Below are positions 27,161 to 39,800 of a stretch of 64,000 nt of DNA, piece by piece. A program made the translations under genes and the position numbers. Below the pieces are notes generated by a model, which was given only the letters and a program-made list of their open reading frames with translations, was not told the DNA's origin and did no database searches. The stretch spans positions 3,472,001 through 3,536,000 of the forward strand of contig NW_020825294.1 in assembly GCF_003286085.1 (NCBI RefSeq). Reading direction: 5' to 3'. The stretch comes from Drosophila persimilis (lineage: Eukaryota > Arthropoda > Insecta > Diptera > Drosophilidae). Every line of letters starts with the position of its first letter. Within the stretch, counting starts at the first letter, position 1.

Positions 27161-27842
27161 AGTACTGGGCTTGGCTCCTGGAGTCTAGGAGTTTGGTTTG
27201 TATTGCCGCGACCTGGTTCAGATAAAGACGTGTCTTGTAAGATACATATAACAAAAGTTCAGGAGAAGGCCGCCATGGGGGGAATCTTTTGTGTGTGAGT
27301 TTGTTCTTGCAGGCTATGCATTAATAGAGCTCTAGGAGACAGCACTGAGCAAAATAGGTGCGAAACGAAATCAACAGTAATATGTACTAAAAAACACAAC
27401 AATTTTTGTCTTTTCCCATTTTGCATTTAAAAATTACTAACTTTAACATGATTGGTTTTGGTTTTCGGTTTGCTTTCTTGACTACTGTTTTTTTTTGTTT
27501 GTTTTTTTTTCCAACTTTAAAGCCTAACAATTTGCTTAGTTCAGATGCTAGTGTAGAGTTTTCTTTTCGTTTTGTCTTAGTTATTTGTAAGTTAAAAGTA
27601 TTTCGTTTTCCATATTAATGCTAACACGTTTAAGGTACAATACATATTTCAGTTAATCTACAAAATTGCTGCTACCAATTCACTTATTTAGCTCAGCTTA
27701 AAGTTGATACAAAGTTTATTAAGTACACATTATATATTAAATTTGTCCGTTTCTTCCTTCGTTTTTTTCATCCTTCTTATATGCATTTCATATTTTCTCT
27801 TGTATAATTCACCTATCACGCAAAGGAAATTGACAAGTTTTT

Positions 27843-30800
27843 TCATGTACGATGCTCATGAGTATCTGCAAAAGGAAATCACAATGGAATTAGTTTCAAT
27901 TCAAATTCAAAGTTCAAATTAAAAAAGAAGATCGAAACATCGATAGAGAGATAGAATAGCTATATCGATACTAGCAAGTATCGGATGCACAACCATCGAC
28001 ACCACTTGTTGATCGAATTTACCGTATTATTGAGAGTTAAAATTGTGCGGAAAAAAGTGAAATTGTGTGTTTTTAGGTGTTTTAAAGGAGATATTTTAAT
28101 GAAATTAAGTGCTTAGTGTGCTGGCAGGTGAGTTTTGCGTAGCATAGTATGCAATATAACCTTTGAACTCCATTTCTACGCCGTTGTACCTAATCAATTG
28201 TGTCAATGCCCACGAAAATGGCCAAAATTTCTAATTGAGATTGAAAACATTACAATTATATCGAGCTAATACAACAGTTAAGTTCCGCATGCAAATGTCT
28301 ATGAGGAGAGGGATCATCCATCATCATTATCTATGTGGATCACTTACCTTGTGTGATTGCGAGTGTGGCTGCGGGCGTGGGATGTGCGGATGCGGATGCA
28401 TTGATGAGAGAAGCGGGTTGTGACGTCGTGGCTGCTGCTGCAGAGGCGGCGCCCGTTGCTCCATTCAGTTCTGTGCCCTTGGCGTCGCCCCGCTCCACGA
28501 GCCGCTGTCGTAGGACCCGTATCTTTTCCTCCTTCTGCAAATGGCATTGGGAATCCATGAATGAATGTAAGCGGAACAACATATTTGATATGTTGATTGA
28601 TTTGTTTACCTGTGTTATTAATCGTTGTAATTCCTCGTTTTCGGTAACCAGTTTCTGATAGCGTTCTTCATCCTCCTTCGATATGGCCGAATCGGGATTG
28701 TATTTCGACTCGGCTTTATCCTTGGGATGTCGTATGACCTCAATGACCTGCGAAAGGCATTTGCATCGCTCTTAATTGGTTATTAAAAGACGGATGGGAG
28801 GACATACCTTTGGCACAAATATCAGCAGCATGCTTAGGAAACAACAGAATATCACAGCTAGAGCAACAAAGGCAAAGGATGCGTCCTGTTGCGATGCAAT
28901 GACCATGCCCACCGGTGCTGTTATCAGGCATAGAACGACCACATTGTAGATGCTCATGCCCACATAACGCGAATCGTTGATCTGTTTCACTTTAATGGAA
29001 CGCGTCTCATAGGCCAAAAATAGGCCAAACACCAGAATAAGGCCCTTAAAGCCATAGACAAGGCCTGTAGGTACAGAAATATCTGTGTGAGTTCCTAATG
29101 GAAAATTATAATCAAGATATTTGGGTACCTACCTAACCACATGGAATTGCGTTGACTTTCACAATGCTCAAGCTCTGGACGTATTTTAATATCATCAGTT
29201 GTAGATACTGGATCTTCGAGTGGGAATGTTTCGAGATAACGCTGCAGCGGATCAAAGATCTGCCATGAGAGTAATATCACTAAATCTATTGATAAGAGGC
29301 CCGAAACCATGGTGTATAGCTTCCAAGGTTCCACTTTTTTCTACAGTAAGAAAACGTTGTGTTTTTCAATAGGGTTAAGTCAATATTTAATGATTCTTGT
29401 ACCTTCGGGTCAGTTTTCGCTTTTGTTGTAAAACGATGCACACGCCAGACTTTGCTGAACATTGCACCATATGCTAATGTAAAACCGGTGGATAATAACC
29501 AAGCTCGAGCTTGGCAAACCTTTAAAAAGTGGAAAAAAACGTGTGAATAAAGGAGTCGAAATAACTTCAGTAGGGATATCTTACCTTTGGGTATTCCTCG
29601 GGGCTTACAAAGCGTCCGTCCATGCCCAATAAGATGACTGATGTGAGACAGATGATGACACCAAATAACATGATCGTATTGCAAACAGGATGTGAGGATT
29701 GTATTACTCTGCAAATTTGATAGAAATTAAACATGCGCCGAAGGGGAACTCTCTCTTTAATAGTTACCTTCTATGCTTATTCCATATATTAAAGATGATC
29801 AAGGCGAATGCAACAAAGATGCCGCAACTGGAGATGGTGCACATACACACAAATAATGGCAAGGAAACTGTGCGTAGGACATGGGTAACAATTGTGCGAT
29901 CTTGAGGAACCTAAATTTATATATAAACCCATTCAAATGTATTACTTTATAAGAATTAGTATCTACAAGAAGTATTAATAAGAAATCACAATGAATCATG
30001 ATAAATGAGGGCCTGTTGCACCCTCTGACGATTCTTCTCATGTCCCATTATTACAAAAAACGAAACTTGACCAAAATCTTCTTCATTATGGTAAATATTC
30101 TGTGCCCAGATCTTGCAATTGATGTCAATTCGTTCGTTTGCTCTTAGATTTCGTAGCTTGAGAGCCACAATACGATTCAAATCCCCCTGGTCAAGTGTGT
30201 CTTTTACAAATTTCTCTTCAATATCCGTGTATTCCGTTCGTATAGCTGGCTCTGGATAGAACTCAATTTGAATTTTATTCTTGGGTTTGGTGCTGCAAGT
30301 AAGCCAAATGCGATTCTGACGTTCCTCTTGGGATGTGATGTTCCTTAAAAGACTCTTTAATATCATTTCATCGTGTGTTTTGCAGTGTTCTCTGTCCACC
30401 TGATCTGGATGTGTATAAGGAACAGTTTTGAATCCAATCAGACGATGAATTTTGAGGAATACACAAGGCGACCTGCTCATATACCCAAACTTTTGATCAG
30501 CCGTGCAGGGTCCGAAGCGTTCACTCTCCTCCAAGTTGTCATATTTCTTGAAAAAGTCCAAAATCCTGGTGTACATATCATTGACTTCAGTATCGTTTCG
30601 TGGGTCAAATGTGAGCCCACGTGTTGCAGTCGGAGAAAGACTTAAATGGGGTTGCAACATTTTTGTAATTGGTTGATTGTTGGTCATATCCTCCGTAATA
30701 TGATCGAACCAGGCCATGCTAAAGAGAAACACAAATAATATATATCCCACGGTAGATAGAACCGTATAGACCCAGTGCATTGGAAGCCGTGATAGGTACG

Positions 30801-33800
30801 TCCCTTGAAAGCCATCACGAAAGAGCCTACTCCAATGGTTTCTGCCTGGAAAGTGGTATTCGCATCCCTCATAGTAGGAACGACTGCCAGTTTCCATCTC
30901 GTATGTCCCATACTCCGACTGTGGCGCTGCAAACAGTTCGTTTATGCGATTCATATCTATTTTGAAGGGAGTTATGGGATCGATGGGTGTACCATCATCG
31001 ATCGGATCGCAAGGGTTTACTGTGTTAACCCCAATGTCTCGTAAAAGACCGTAAAAGTGATAGTGCATCTGAGATATAGATGGTTCACTTTTAATTTCCG
31101 CTGAAATTTCCTCTTCTTTTTCCTCTATTATTTCCGTAGTCTTCACTGTTTCTTCCTTTGAATCTTTTTCATATACGATAATTTCATCAAAATCCTCCTC
31201 CCATCTTTGAGACACTCGAGAGATTCTAGTATTACTGGCTTTATGTTTTATAAGAGGATCATCATTATCATCTAAAGATATTTCATTTTCTTGTTCTTCT
31301 TCGGAGAACTGGTGTGTGCCTGTGCTCTTAGGACCCCGTATCTCTTCTAAAGTTCTGACTTTTCCGCGATTTCTTAACTCAGATTCCTCTTGGTCTTTCT
31401 GGGCATACAATTTTTTTATATATTCTGGGGTTAGGAACTGATTGTCTGCCGTAGTAGGCGTCGATTGTGCTTTGAATCGTCTGGACACACCACCAATAGA
31501 TGGTTCATGTCTGACATTGTCGAACGAAGGTCTTTTAACACTTGGGATATCTTTAAGTCTATCGTCCGGCACCGTTTCACCGCAGTCGGGTACGTAGGGC
31601 AGTTCACTTTCAGAATTTGCATCACTATCATCTGAATCTCTCTTTGGGTGAGAGGTCTGCACACTTACGGTGGTCTGAGTACCAACCAGACTTACATTAT
31701 CCTCCTCTTGTAGCTCGTTATCCGTCTCGATTGGCTCAAGATGTATTTTATTTTCCTGTGTAGATTCTAAAACTGTGGTACTGGGTATTTGATCTACTGA
31801 TTGTTGACCTTCTGCATTATCTAACTCCGATACAAAGCTAGTTTGAGTTTCAATATTCTCATTTTGTTGGCTTTGTGGTAGGGTTTCCTGGCTTTCTGGC
31901 TCTATTGCATGTTCAGCTTTACTAAGTATTTGATCCACTGATTGTTGACCTTCTGCATTATCTAACCCCGATACAAAGCTTGTTTGAGTTTCAATACTCC
32001 CATTTTGTTGGCTTTGTGGTAGGGTTTCCTCGCTTTCTAGATCTGTTGCATGTTCAGTGTGGTTCGGCAAAGCTTTACCTTCAGATGCTTCCGCCTCATA
32101 TATTTTTGATTCCAACTTTTGATTATCCGCAGAGGTTTGTGGCGATTCTACAGGTTTTTCTGTATCAGAACCTTTCTTAGATTTCTCAGATTTTGGTTTG
32201 GGACTAACTGAAGGAGCAGGCGGTTTGCCAGAGCTATCTCGTTTGGTATCCTCTGCTTTCTCCGGCTTCTTATCTTTATCAGACATTTTGCTTATAAAAG
32301 TTCTGATTACTCTAAGTCTACAATTATTGTTTTGAATGATATTTCAATGCTCACCTTGCCACCAATCCATTGTTCGGTATTCAACCAGGTTAGGTTATCC
32401 AGCTGGGTGTCGTAGTATCCCAATTTCTCGTACTTGCCCTTCACCATCTGTTCGATCTGTGTGAGGGCAATACGATCGCCCTGCGAGCTGAATGCCACAA
32501 CGCCCTAAAGAAAATTAGAATCCTTTGTAGGAAATCTCATAGAATTGTGGAACATTCATGAATACTTACCGATACACCCAGAAACTGTGTTGAATTCATG
32601 GCCGCATAGATCTCATCGGCAATTTCCTTGTCCGTATAGGTGAAATCTTTCAGGGATTTCTGGCCCATCGTTAGACGTTCCATTGTTTTATTAAAAGCTA
32701 ATGCCACACTCCAGACAGCATCATAGGCTAGGGGTGCCTCCTGATAGCCCTCCGGATAGCGCCCATGACTTATGTCGTATTTCTCCTCAATTAAAGCCTG
32801 ATTCAGTCGATGTCTATAGAGGGAAACATTTATTTTAGTTATGGACATGATGTGTTTATATTCATTGATTCGCTTACCGAAATTCCTCTGCAGTCATACC
32901 GGATATTGTTGTCTGATTGTTCTGATTCCACATGAGAGCCTCTGTCGTTAGATGTCCTTCAGCAGCTATACGCATTTGCTCAACAGTACAGGTGATGCCC
33001 TCGGATACTAGATTCACCTCATACCAATTATCTTCATACCAGCCTGGAAAAAAGGGAATGGATATAAAAGGAATTCCCATAAATTTTGCATAAGTGAATG
33101 GACACATGTCACGAACAGAGACCCTTCGCGCTCGACTGATTCGGGACTCGTGTAACTGCCCTTAGTGCTTACCTATGAAGAACCATACATGTGCCCGCCC
33201 ATAGAGCTGCTGTTTGTACATTTCGCAGAGCACTCGACGGGCGGCCACCACATAGAAGAGTCCCACAATGATGCGTGCATCCTGGCGTCGTAAATTGCGT
33301 ACGGCGTCTGTTGGATCGGATAGAAATGATTGTCTAGTTACGATTTCAACGCCAGCTTCCATGCATCGATTCTCAAGATCTTCTACGGTCTGAAATTATT
33401 TACAAAGATGTTTCTCTTATAAATATCACGATGTGTTTTGTTGTGACTGTACCACCACCATCGACTTACCGATATAAATACTTCTTCGGCCTGTTGTAGG
33501 ATGGCCACGCGAGACCAACCAAATTTCTTCATCAGTTTAATGCGCGTTGGATTGTGCACCGTGGCCGATGGATGGGTACGGAAAAGCGTTGGGAAACGCT
33601 TACGATCTGACAGGGCAGGACTCGAGGCTCCATAGCAAAGCTGTTGTGAAAAGAGAAGAGAGAACAGAGAGTGGGAATCATTATGGAATTTTGCATTATG
33701 CAATTTGGCAGCCAGCACACTCACCACAATGAGATTCCACATTTTGGCAGCCTCTGCCACAGTGGTGCACACAGTGCTGCATCCAGCCAGTAGCATGAGT

Positions 33801-36800
33801 TTTTGCGGTTTATTATACAGCAGATTGTACATCACACTGGCGCCCAGTCCCGGCTCGCACTGTCAATGGCAATAGAATAGAACGAAAAGTGAATTAGCTT
33901 TCTAACCTCATTCGGTGGCTTGCCAACAGAACAAATATATGTATTTTCTGCGGCTAAATATTCTGTTGAAATATAAATAAATAACTTCCCAATTGTTGGC
34001 TCGTATACATGTGTCTGGGATTATTGATTATTGTGTGTAGTGGTTCTTAAGCAGTTGTAGAAATCCAAACCAAACGATTCTTATTTTTTGAAAATTCTGC
34101 AATTGTGTGATTTATTGTTGTCTGTCATTGGAGGGGAAATAATAATTAAAATGCTTTATTTCCTGTGAGATTTACGAGTACTCGGATGACTACATAAAAC
34201 GGTAATTCGAGTCGATTAACATACGAGATTTATGACGGGAAATGGTTTAACTTGTATTAAAATGAATGAATTTCCAATCAAATTTAAACAAATGTTTAAT
34301 TTAATGAACATTATTCTTGGCAAACTGATGCTACAGTTGATGCTATTTAAATATTTCCAAATTTCAATAGTTTTTTTCGACTTATTTTGTGAAGCATTAT
34401 TTATATTCTTTACTTATTTTTAAAGACTTCAAACACTTCATTGTGTACTAAAAAATTTGCAGCTTTCCAACACACAATATCTGGTGGCAAAAGCAGTACA
34501 AAAATGTGCATCTTTTATTCACAAAACTCATTCTATAAATATTTCATAGCTCAAATTTAATAGGCTTAATAAAATGTGTTTATTGAAATCTTTGATTTAC
34601 TTTTTCACTCCACAAAATTAAAATGTAAAAATTTTACCATTTTAAATAGAAAAAGCCTGACTCCTCCATAAATCTTGCATTATTTCTGGGCTTCTAATTA
34701 ATTATTCCAATAAATATTGCAATACGGAATGCTAGATTTATTTTTGTTGGCCTTTAACTTTGTGTGTAAAATTCACAATGTAAATGCATATCTTTTTTTT
34801 TTGAATTTATGGGAGTTATGGGGTTAACATTATTTATGAATAAATCACGCAACACCACCTATAATGATTCGTGAATTAGGGCACTTTAACACCTTCTTAT
34901 CTGGTGCAATATATCAATGGCTCTCCTCCGTCCGACAAAGATTCAGATTCGGAAATCTGGTAGATATGGTAATTTTCTTCAATATTGTGGATGCCACAGA
35001 TTTTCTTCCTTTGTGGGGGCGGAAGGAGACGGGGCGAAGTTTTGAAATACTTGTAACTTGTAACAGAGAAATATCACAGAATTCTGGATATAAAATTTCA
35101 TTGCTCTAGCTCTTATAGTCTTTGAGCACTAGGCGCTCATAGGGTCAGGCAGACCGACTAAATGGGGTCGGAAACGCTATCTGGACGTTACACAAGTCCA
35201 CTTTTAGCACAAATCTAATATACCCCTCAACCCATTTTGAGTATCGGGTATAACAATTATCTGTTCCCCAAAAATGTTCTAAATGTGTTTCAGTGGTTTC
35301 GATGAGCATATTTTTGGTAAATTTTAATTGTATTCTGAGATCTTTTAAATTGTCATCTTTCTTTTCCTCAGTAAAGGAACATAATTGGTCAAATCCTCTT
35401 CCATATTGCGCAACAGGTATGTCCTCTGCTCAATAGGATCCCCTCCGAGCATTTTCTTCTTGTATTCGGGATCGTCGCATCTGTATCGGCTGCAGATTTT
35501 CTTGTAGCTCTCTATCTCACAATCCAGATAGTCGTTTGCTCCCTCGGATGTTTCACCGCGCAGCGCGCGACTAATGCACTCCCTTAGGAAGGTCATGTCG
35601 CAATAGCGGTTTGTTATCACAGTTTGACTGGTTTTCTCTCTGTCAGACTCCTCCTCGGCGGCCTCTGGTTTCCACTGATTCGTCGGGGTGCCATGAGTGT
35701 TGTGTTGCTCGATCTGCTGCTCCTTCTGTTTCGATCGCTTGAAGCCGTACTCTTTCTGTCTGGATCCCTTGATCGCGTACTCTTTCTGGCTAGCGAATTT
35801 CGTTTTACAGGATTTCAATGGACTTTTATAACAAATTTCATCATCAAAGTATTGTTTATCATTGAAAGATAGTGGCGTCTTGACATATGATGGATAAACA
35901 TGAGGGGCCTGCCCGTTGAAGCAGCTCCGTTTCAGAATCGAACGTGTGGGCATAGCAGAATAAGAATCAGGAGGAGCCTCTTTGATGGCACTGCCCAAAT
36001 CCTTAGCTGTCACACCTCCTCCTTCTTCACCTGATGGGGAGAACCCTTTTCCTTTTTTACTTGCCGCCTTGACGCGAGGGGGCGCCCCGAAGGTGTCGAA
36101 TTTCACGCTCGACGGTTTGTAGTAGGCGCCCGACTGTTGCCGCACATGGGGCGCTGGTGGAAAGGTGGCAGGATCATAGAAGGTTTCTGACTGTGGCTGT
36201 TCCTGATATCGCTGCCGCTGTGGCTGGAATCTCTGCGGTTCTTCTGCCCTATATACCTGAGGTTCTATCCTAAGTCCTTGCGGTTCTTCCATGAAACGCT
36301 GTTGTCTATCCACCGCTTCCCGCGGTTGTCGGCTTGAAGACTGAGGACTTTCCAAATTCGTTGTCTCAAAGGGTCGCTGTGGTCCCCGCGTCGATTCAAA
36401 CTGCTGCCTCGACGCATGATTTGTCCTGAATGATGCATGATTCGATGACGCATTAGTCGAGGTGTCCAGAATTTCCATCAAATTGAGTTCTTCCGGTGGC
36501 ATCTGCTCGAAGATCCCGTAGAGGCTCTTCTGGTTTAGGCACACACTCAACGCACTAATGTATCCGTTCCGCAGGCACGCCTCCAGCACCGTGTCGCATT
36601 TCATAGATGTCAGTTCATTGAGCCACTCCCTTGCGCATTGGCATTCCCGGGAGTTGTGGTGGAATGCCTCCTCCGGTTGGGGGCTGCACTCCAGCATCAC
36701 AAGGCAATCACTTATGCGGAGATTTACCTTGGCATCGTAGACCGTCCATGGATCCTTCTGCTTTTTGTTTTCTTCAGCTCTTTCCGACATAGTATTGCGG

Positions 36801-39800
36801 CTTCCTTTTGAACTCCCCGTTTTCGATTGTCGATGTTGCATGCTCGCGTCGTCGGTTTCCTTGGGGGAGGATGCCCAACGGCCATCAACTTTCTTTGGAG
36901 AGAACATAATCTAAGGATCTAGGGCTCAAAACTATTTCAGATTACTTAGGTGTTTCTTTACTGAAATTTGGAATATGTCTACATTTTCGGACGAATCAGA
37001 ACTAATATTTTAAAGCTGAAGGAAAGTTCTAGGGATAGTTCTTTCGGGAGATTTCTGGGATTTTATTCTAGAGATTGTTCGAAGAGTTGGAGGGGAAAGT
37101 TTTGTCCGGAGAGTTCTATGAATAGTCCTGGGGATATTTCTGGGCGATATATTTTGGGGTATTTTGCGGAGAGCTTTCTAGATAGATCTAGGGATATTGT
37201 AGTAAATTCCGTGGCATGGATTTTGAGTGTCTCGTCTGTGTGTGTGTTGTGTGTTTATCCCAACGATTGCCAGTAGAATAAGTAAATCTTCGTCTTCTCA
37301 GAGCCGGATCCCATCCATACTTCTTCCATTTATCGTGTCTCGCGTGTGGGTGATGTGGCAGATCACGCATTTTTTTCGGTGAATAGTATATATACATCTG
37401 TTTTGTTTAGTTCTGGTTATAATAATCGCCACGTCAATAATCTGCAATCGAGTATACTATGCTATACTCTGTAGATACCTGCACTATTTGTAGTATACGA
37501 AATATCTTTCAACATGTTTCTAAAACATTTAATCATATCTGGAAATATAATTTCACGAATCTAGATTCAGCTTTTTAATTTGCGTTTTCAATGCTAATTT
37601 ATGCCTTCATTTGGAATAACTTTTTTTACGCTTTTTTTTTAAACATTTTTTATTTATTCCCCAGACATGAAAATTATCAATTAAACAAGAATCATTCATG
37701 GCTAATGAATAATTCATTATGGTGTCTCTCTGTCTCTCCCTTCCTCTTCTCTCTCTTTCGTTTTTTTTTTGCCCCCCCTCCATATGAAGGAAATGTGATA
37801 TATCCACGTTGACCATATGAATGATTCATTCATTCAGTTATTCATTCTCTCCACTCATTCATTTACATGGCAAACTCGTTTTTTCTCAGTTTGTTGTTCC
37901 CTCTTCAAGTCCCGGCTCCACCCACTGTTGCCACCCACTCCTCCTACAACTCTGACGACAATTTTCATATTTCTTACGGGCTTTGCGTGTAAACAACCTC
38001 TATAATTGTTTTTTCTTCTTTGCTCCTTTGGCTCCGTTTTCGTGTCCAGTCCCTGTTTATGCATAAGTATTATCCCGTACATACTGGTACTGCTGCTCCC
38101 CCACCATCGTCTTTGTAGATCCCTGGGTATATTTATGTATGTGTGCCAGGTCCCGAGGCATGCCGCATTATGACCCAGCCATAGCCATAGCCAGTGCCAG
38201 TGCCAGGACGAGGGCGAGCTCTCTTGTTTAATAGTTTCTCTCCTGCGGGTAATACTCTTACCCTAACAGAGGGTATTATGATTTCTTTTTGTACACAAGT
38301 TTGAAAGGCAGAGAAGGAATCATATTTGGGTCATATTTAGACAGACAAAGACACTATAGTTTCAAAAGGCATTCCAAGACTTAGATATCGTGGAAACACT
38401 TTTTCTCGCACCCATAAATATGCTGCCTTTTGGACCGCTGGGATCTATTAGCTATAGCTCTTCCAATTCTGAAATCTCTTCAGCAAACCAATCGGTGCTA
38501 CATAATAAAGATCTGTTTATATTTTTGATCAGTATTAGAAGAAAAGGAGTATAAATCTGAAAGACTTAGTCGTTTTATGAGCATCATAAATCCATGAAAA
38601 TCTCTTTCTCATTAGAAGGGATGGAGTCTCTATCTGAAAGACTTTTTCTTGGAAAATACTCCAGTTTTATGAGCATAATATATCTATAAAAATCTCACAA
38701 TAATACAAAATATTCTTCACATAATATCTGCTAATTTTTGAAGAAACATATTCAAATTGTTTTAAAGTCCTCCATAGAAAAACGAGGTCCTAAATTGAAT
38801 GTATTCAAAGTTAGGCGAATAAAACTACACTAAATGATTTTATGGCTTTAACTAGTTTTTACAATAATAATACAAATCAGAACCATCTTCTAGCCAATAC
38901 TTGGTGTGAAATTGAAATGTAAAGAAGTCATTCATTGAACTACCAAAAATGGTAGGGTTTATCTTTGACCCTACGAGTATAAGGGTATTCCAAAGCGTCG
39001 TTGCTTTTCTTAAATCTGTTATTTTATCCCTCCCTGTGCCCCTGTGCACGCTTCTTTGGGACATTTCACACGTCAAAGTAGGTCAAGCAAAAGGCACAGG
39101 CACAGGCAAAAGCTGAAGCTGAAGCTCAGGCTGAAGCTGACTCTGAGGCTGGCTGAGAGAGAGAGACGACTGGCAGGAGAAGGCAGTGAGGGCAAAGGCA
39201 AACATTGCGTGCGACCTTTGCCGCTTGTCGCCGCGCCATGTGATGTGGCAGGGAGATGGCAACTAATTATGCAGCATTTAACGGAAGCTGTTTGCCAAAG
39301 CCACAAACATAACGGAACGCCAAAGCAGGAGGCTCAAATCCAGCGAACCGAGAACTGACTGAACAGAATTCAGTCAGTACTCCTACTCCCCCCCCGGTTC
39401 CATAGCCATACAATATCTACTGCGGCTATCAGTCCGTACTGGTACTGGCCACGAGTGTGCGGCGGGTCCGTCTGTGTGTCTGTCTGTACTATATGTGTGG
39501 CTGTCCCTCCTGTCAGCCTTGAATAAAAATAACTCAAATGATGAGCTGAAAGCTAAGAGAGAGAGAGAGCGAGAGCTCGCGAGCGCGGCAAAGTGACCTC
39601 ATTCAAAACTCAAAACAAGTAGTTAAGCTTTTCGCTCACTTAAAACTAATGAGGTTCGCGCTTATAAATAGACAGCACCCATGCCTCATGCCCCCTCCGT
39701 GCAGCATACACCATGCCACAGGACCAGACCAGGGCCGAAACTAAAGTAGTAGTCAAAACCGCAACAACTGTACCGCAAGCAGACCCTTAAAATGGCGAAA

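Larger units (their letters stand above)
25500..27842 (-). other. GABA-B-R1: probable long AT-rich 3' UTR of GABA-B-R1
   Basis: No convincing coding sequence. It is AT-rich with T runs, a TA dinucleotide run near 26680-26715 and a GA run near 27131-27160. On the minus strand an AATAAA signal lies at about 25561-25566, near the point where sequence related to the relics begins. A 3' UTR of up to 2.3 kb would suit a neuronal receptor gene, but its end is a guess. Confidence 0.4.
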
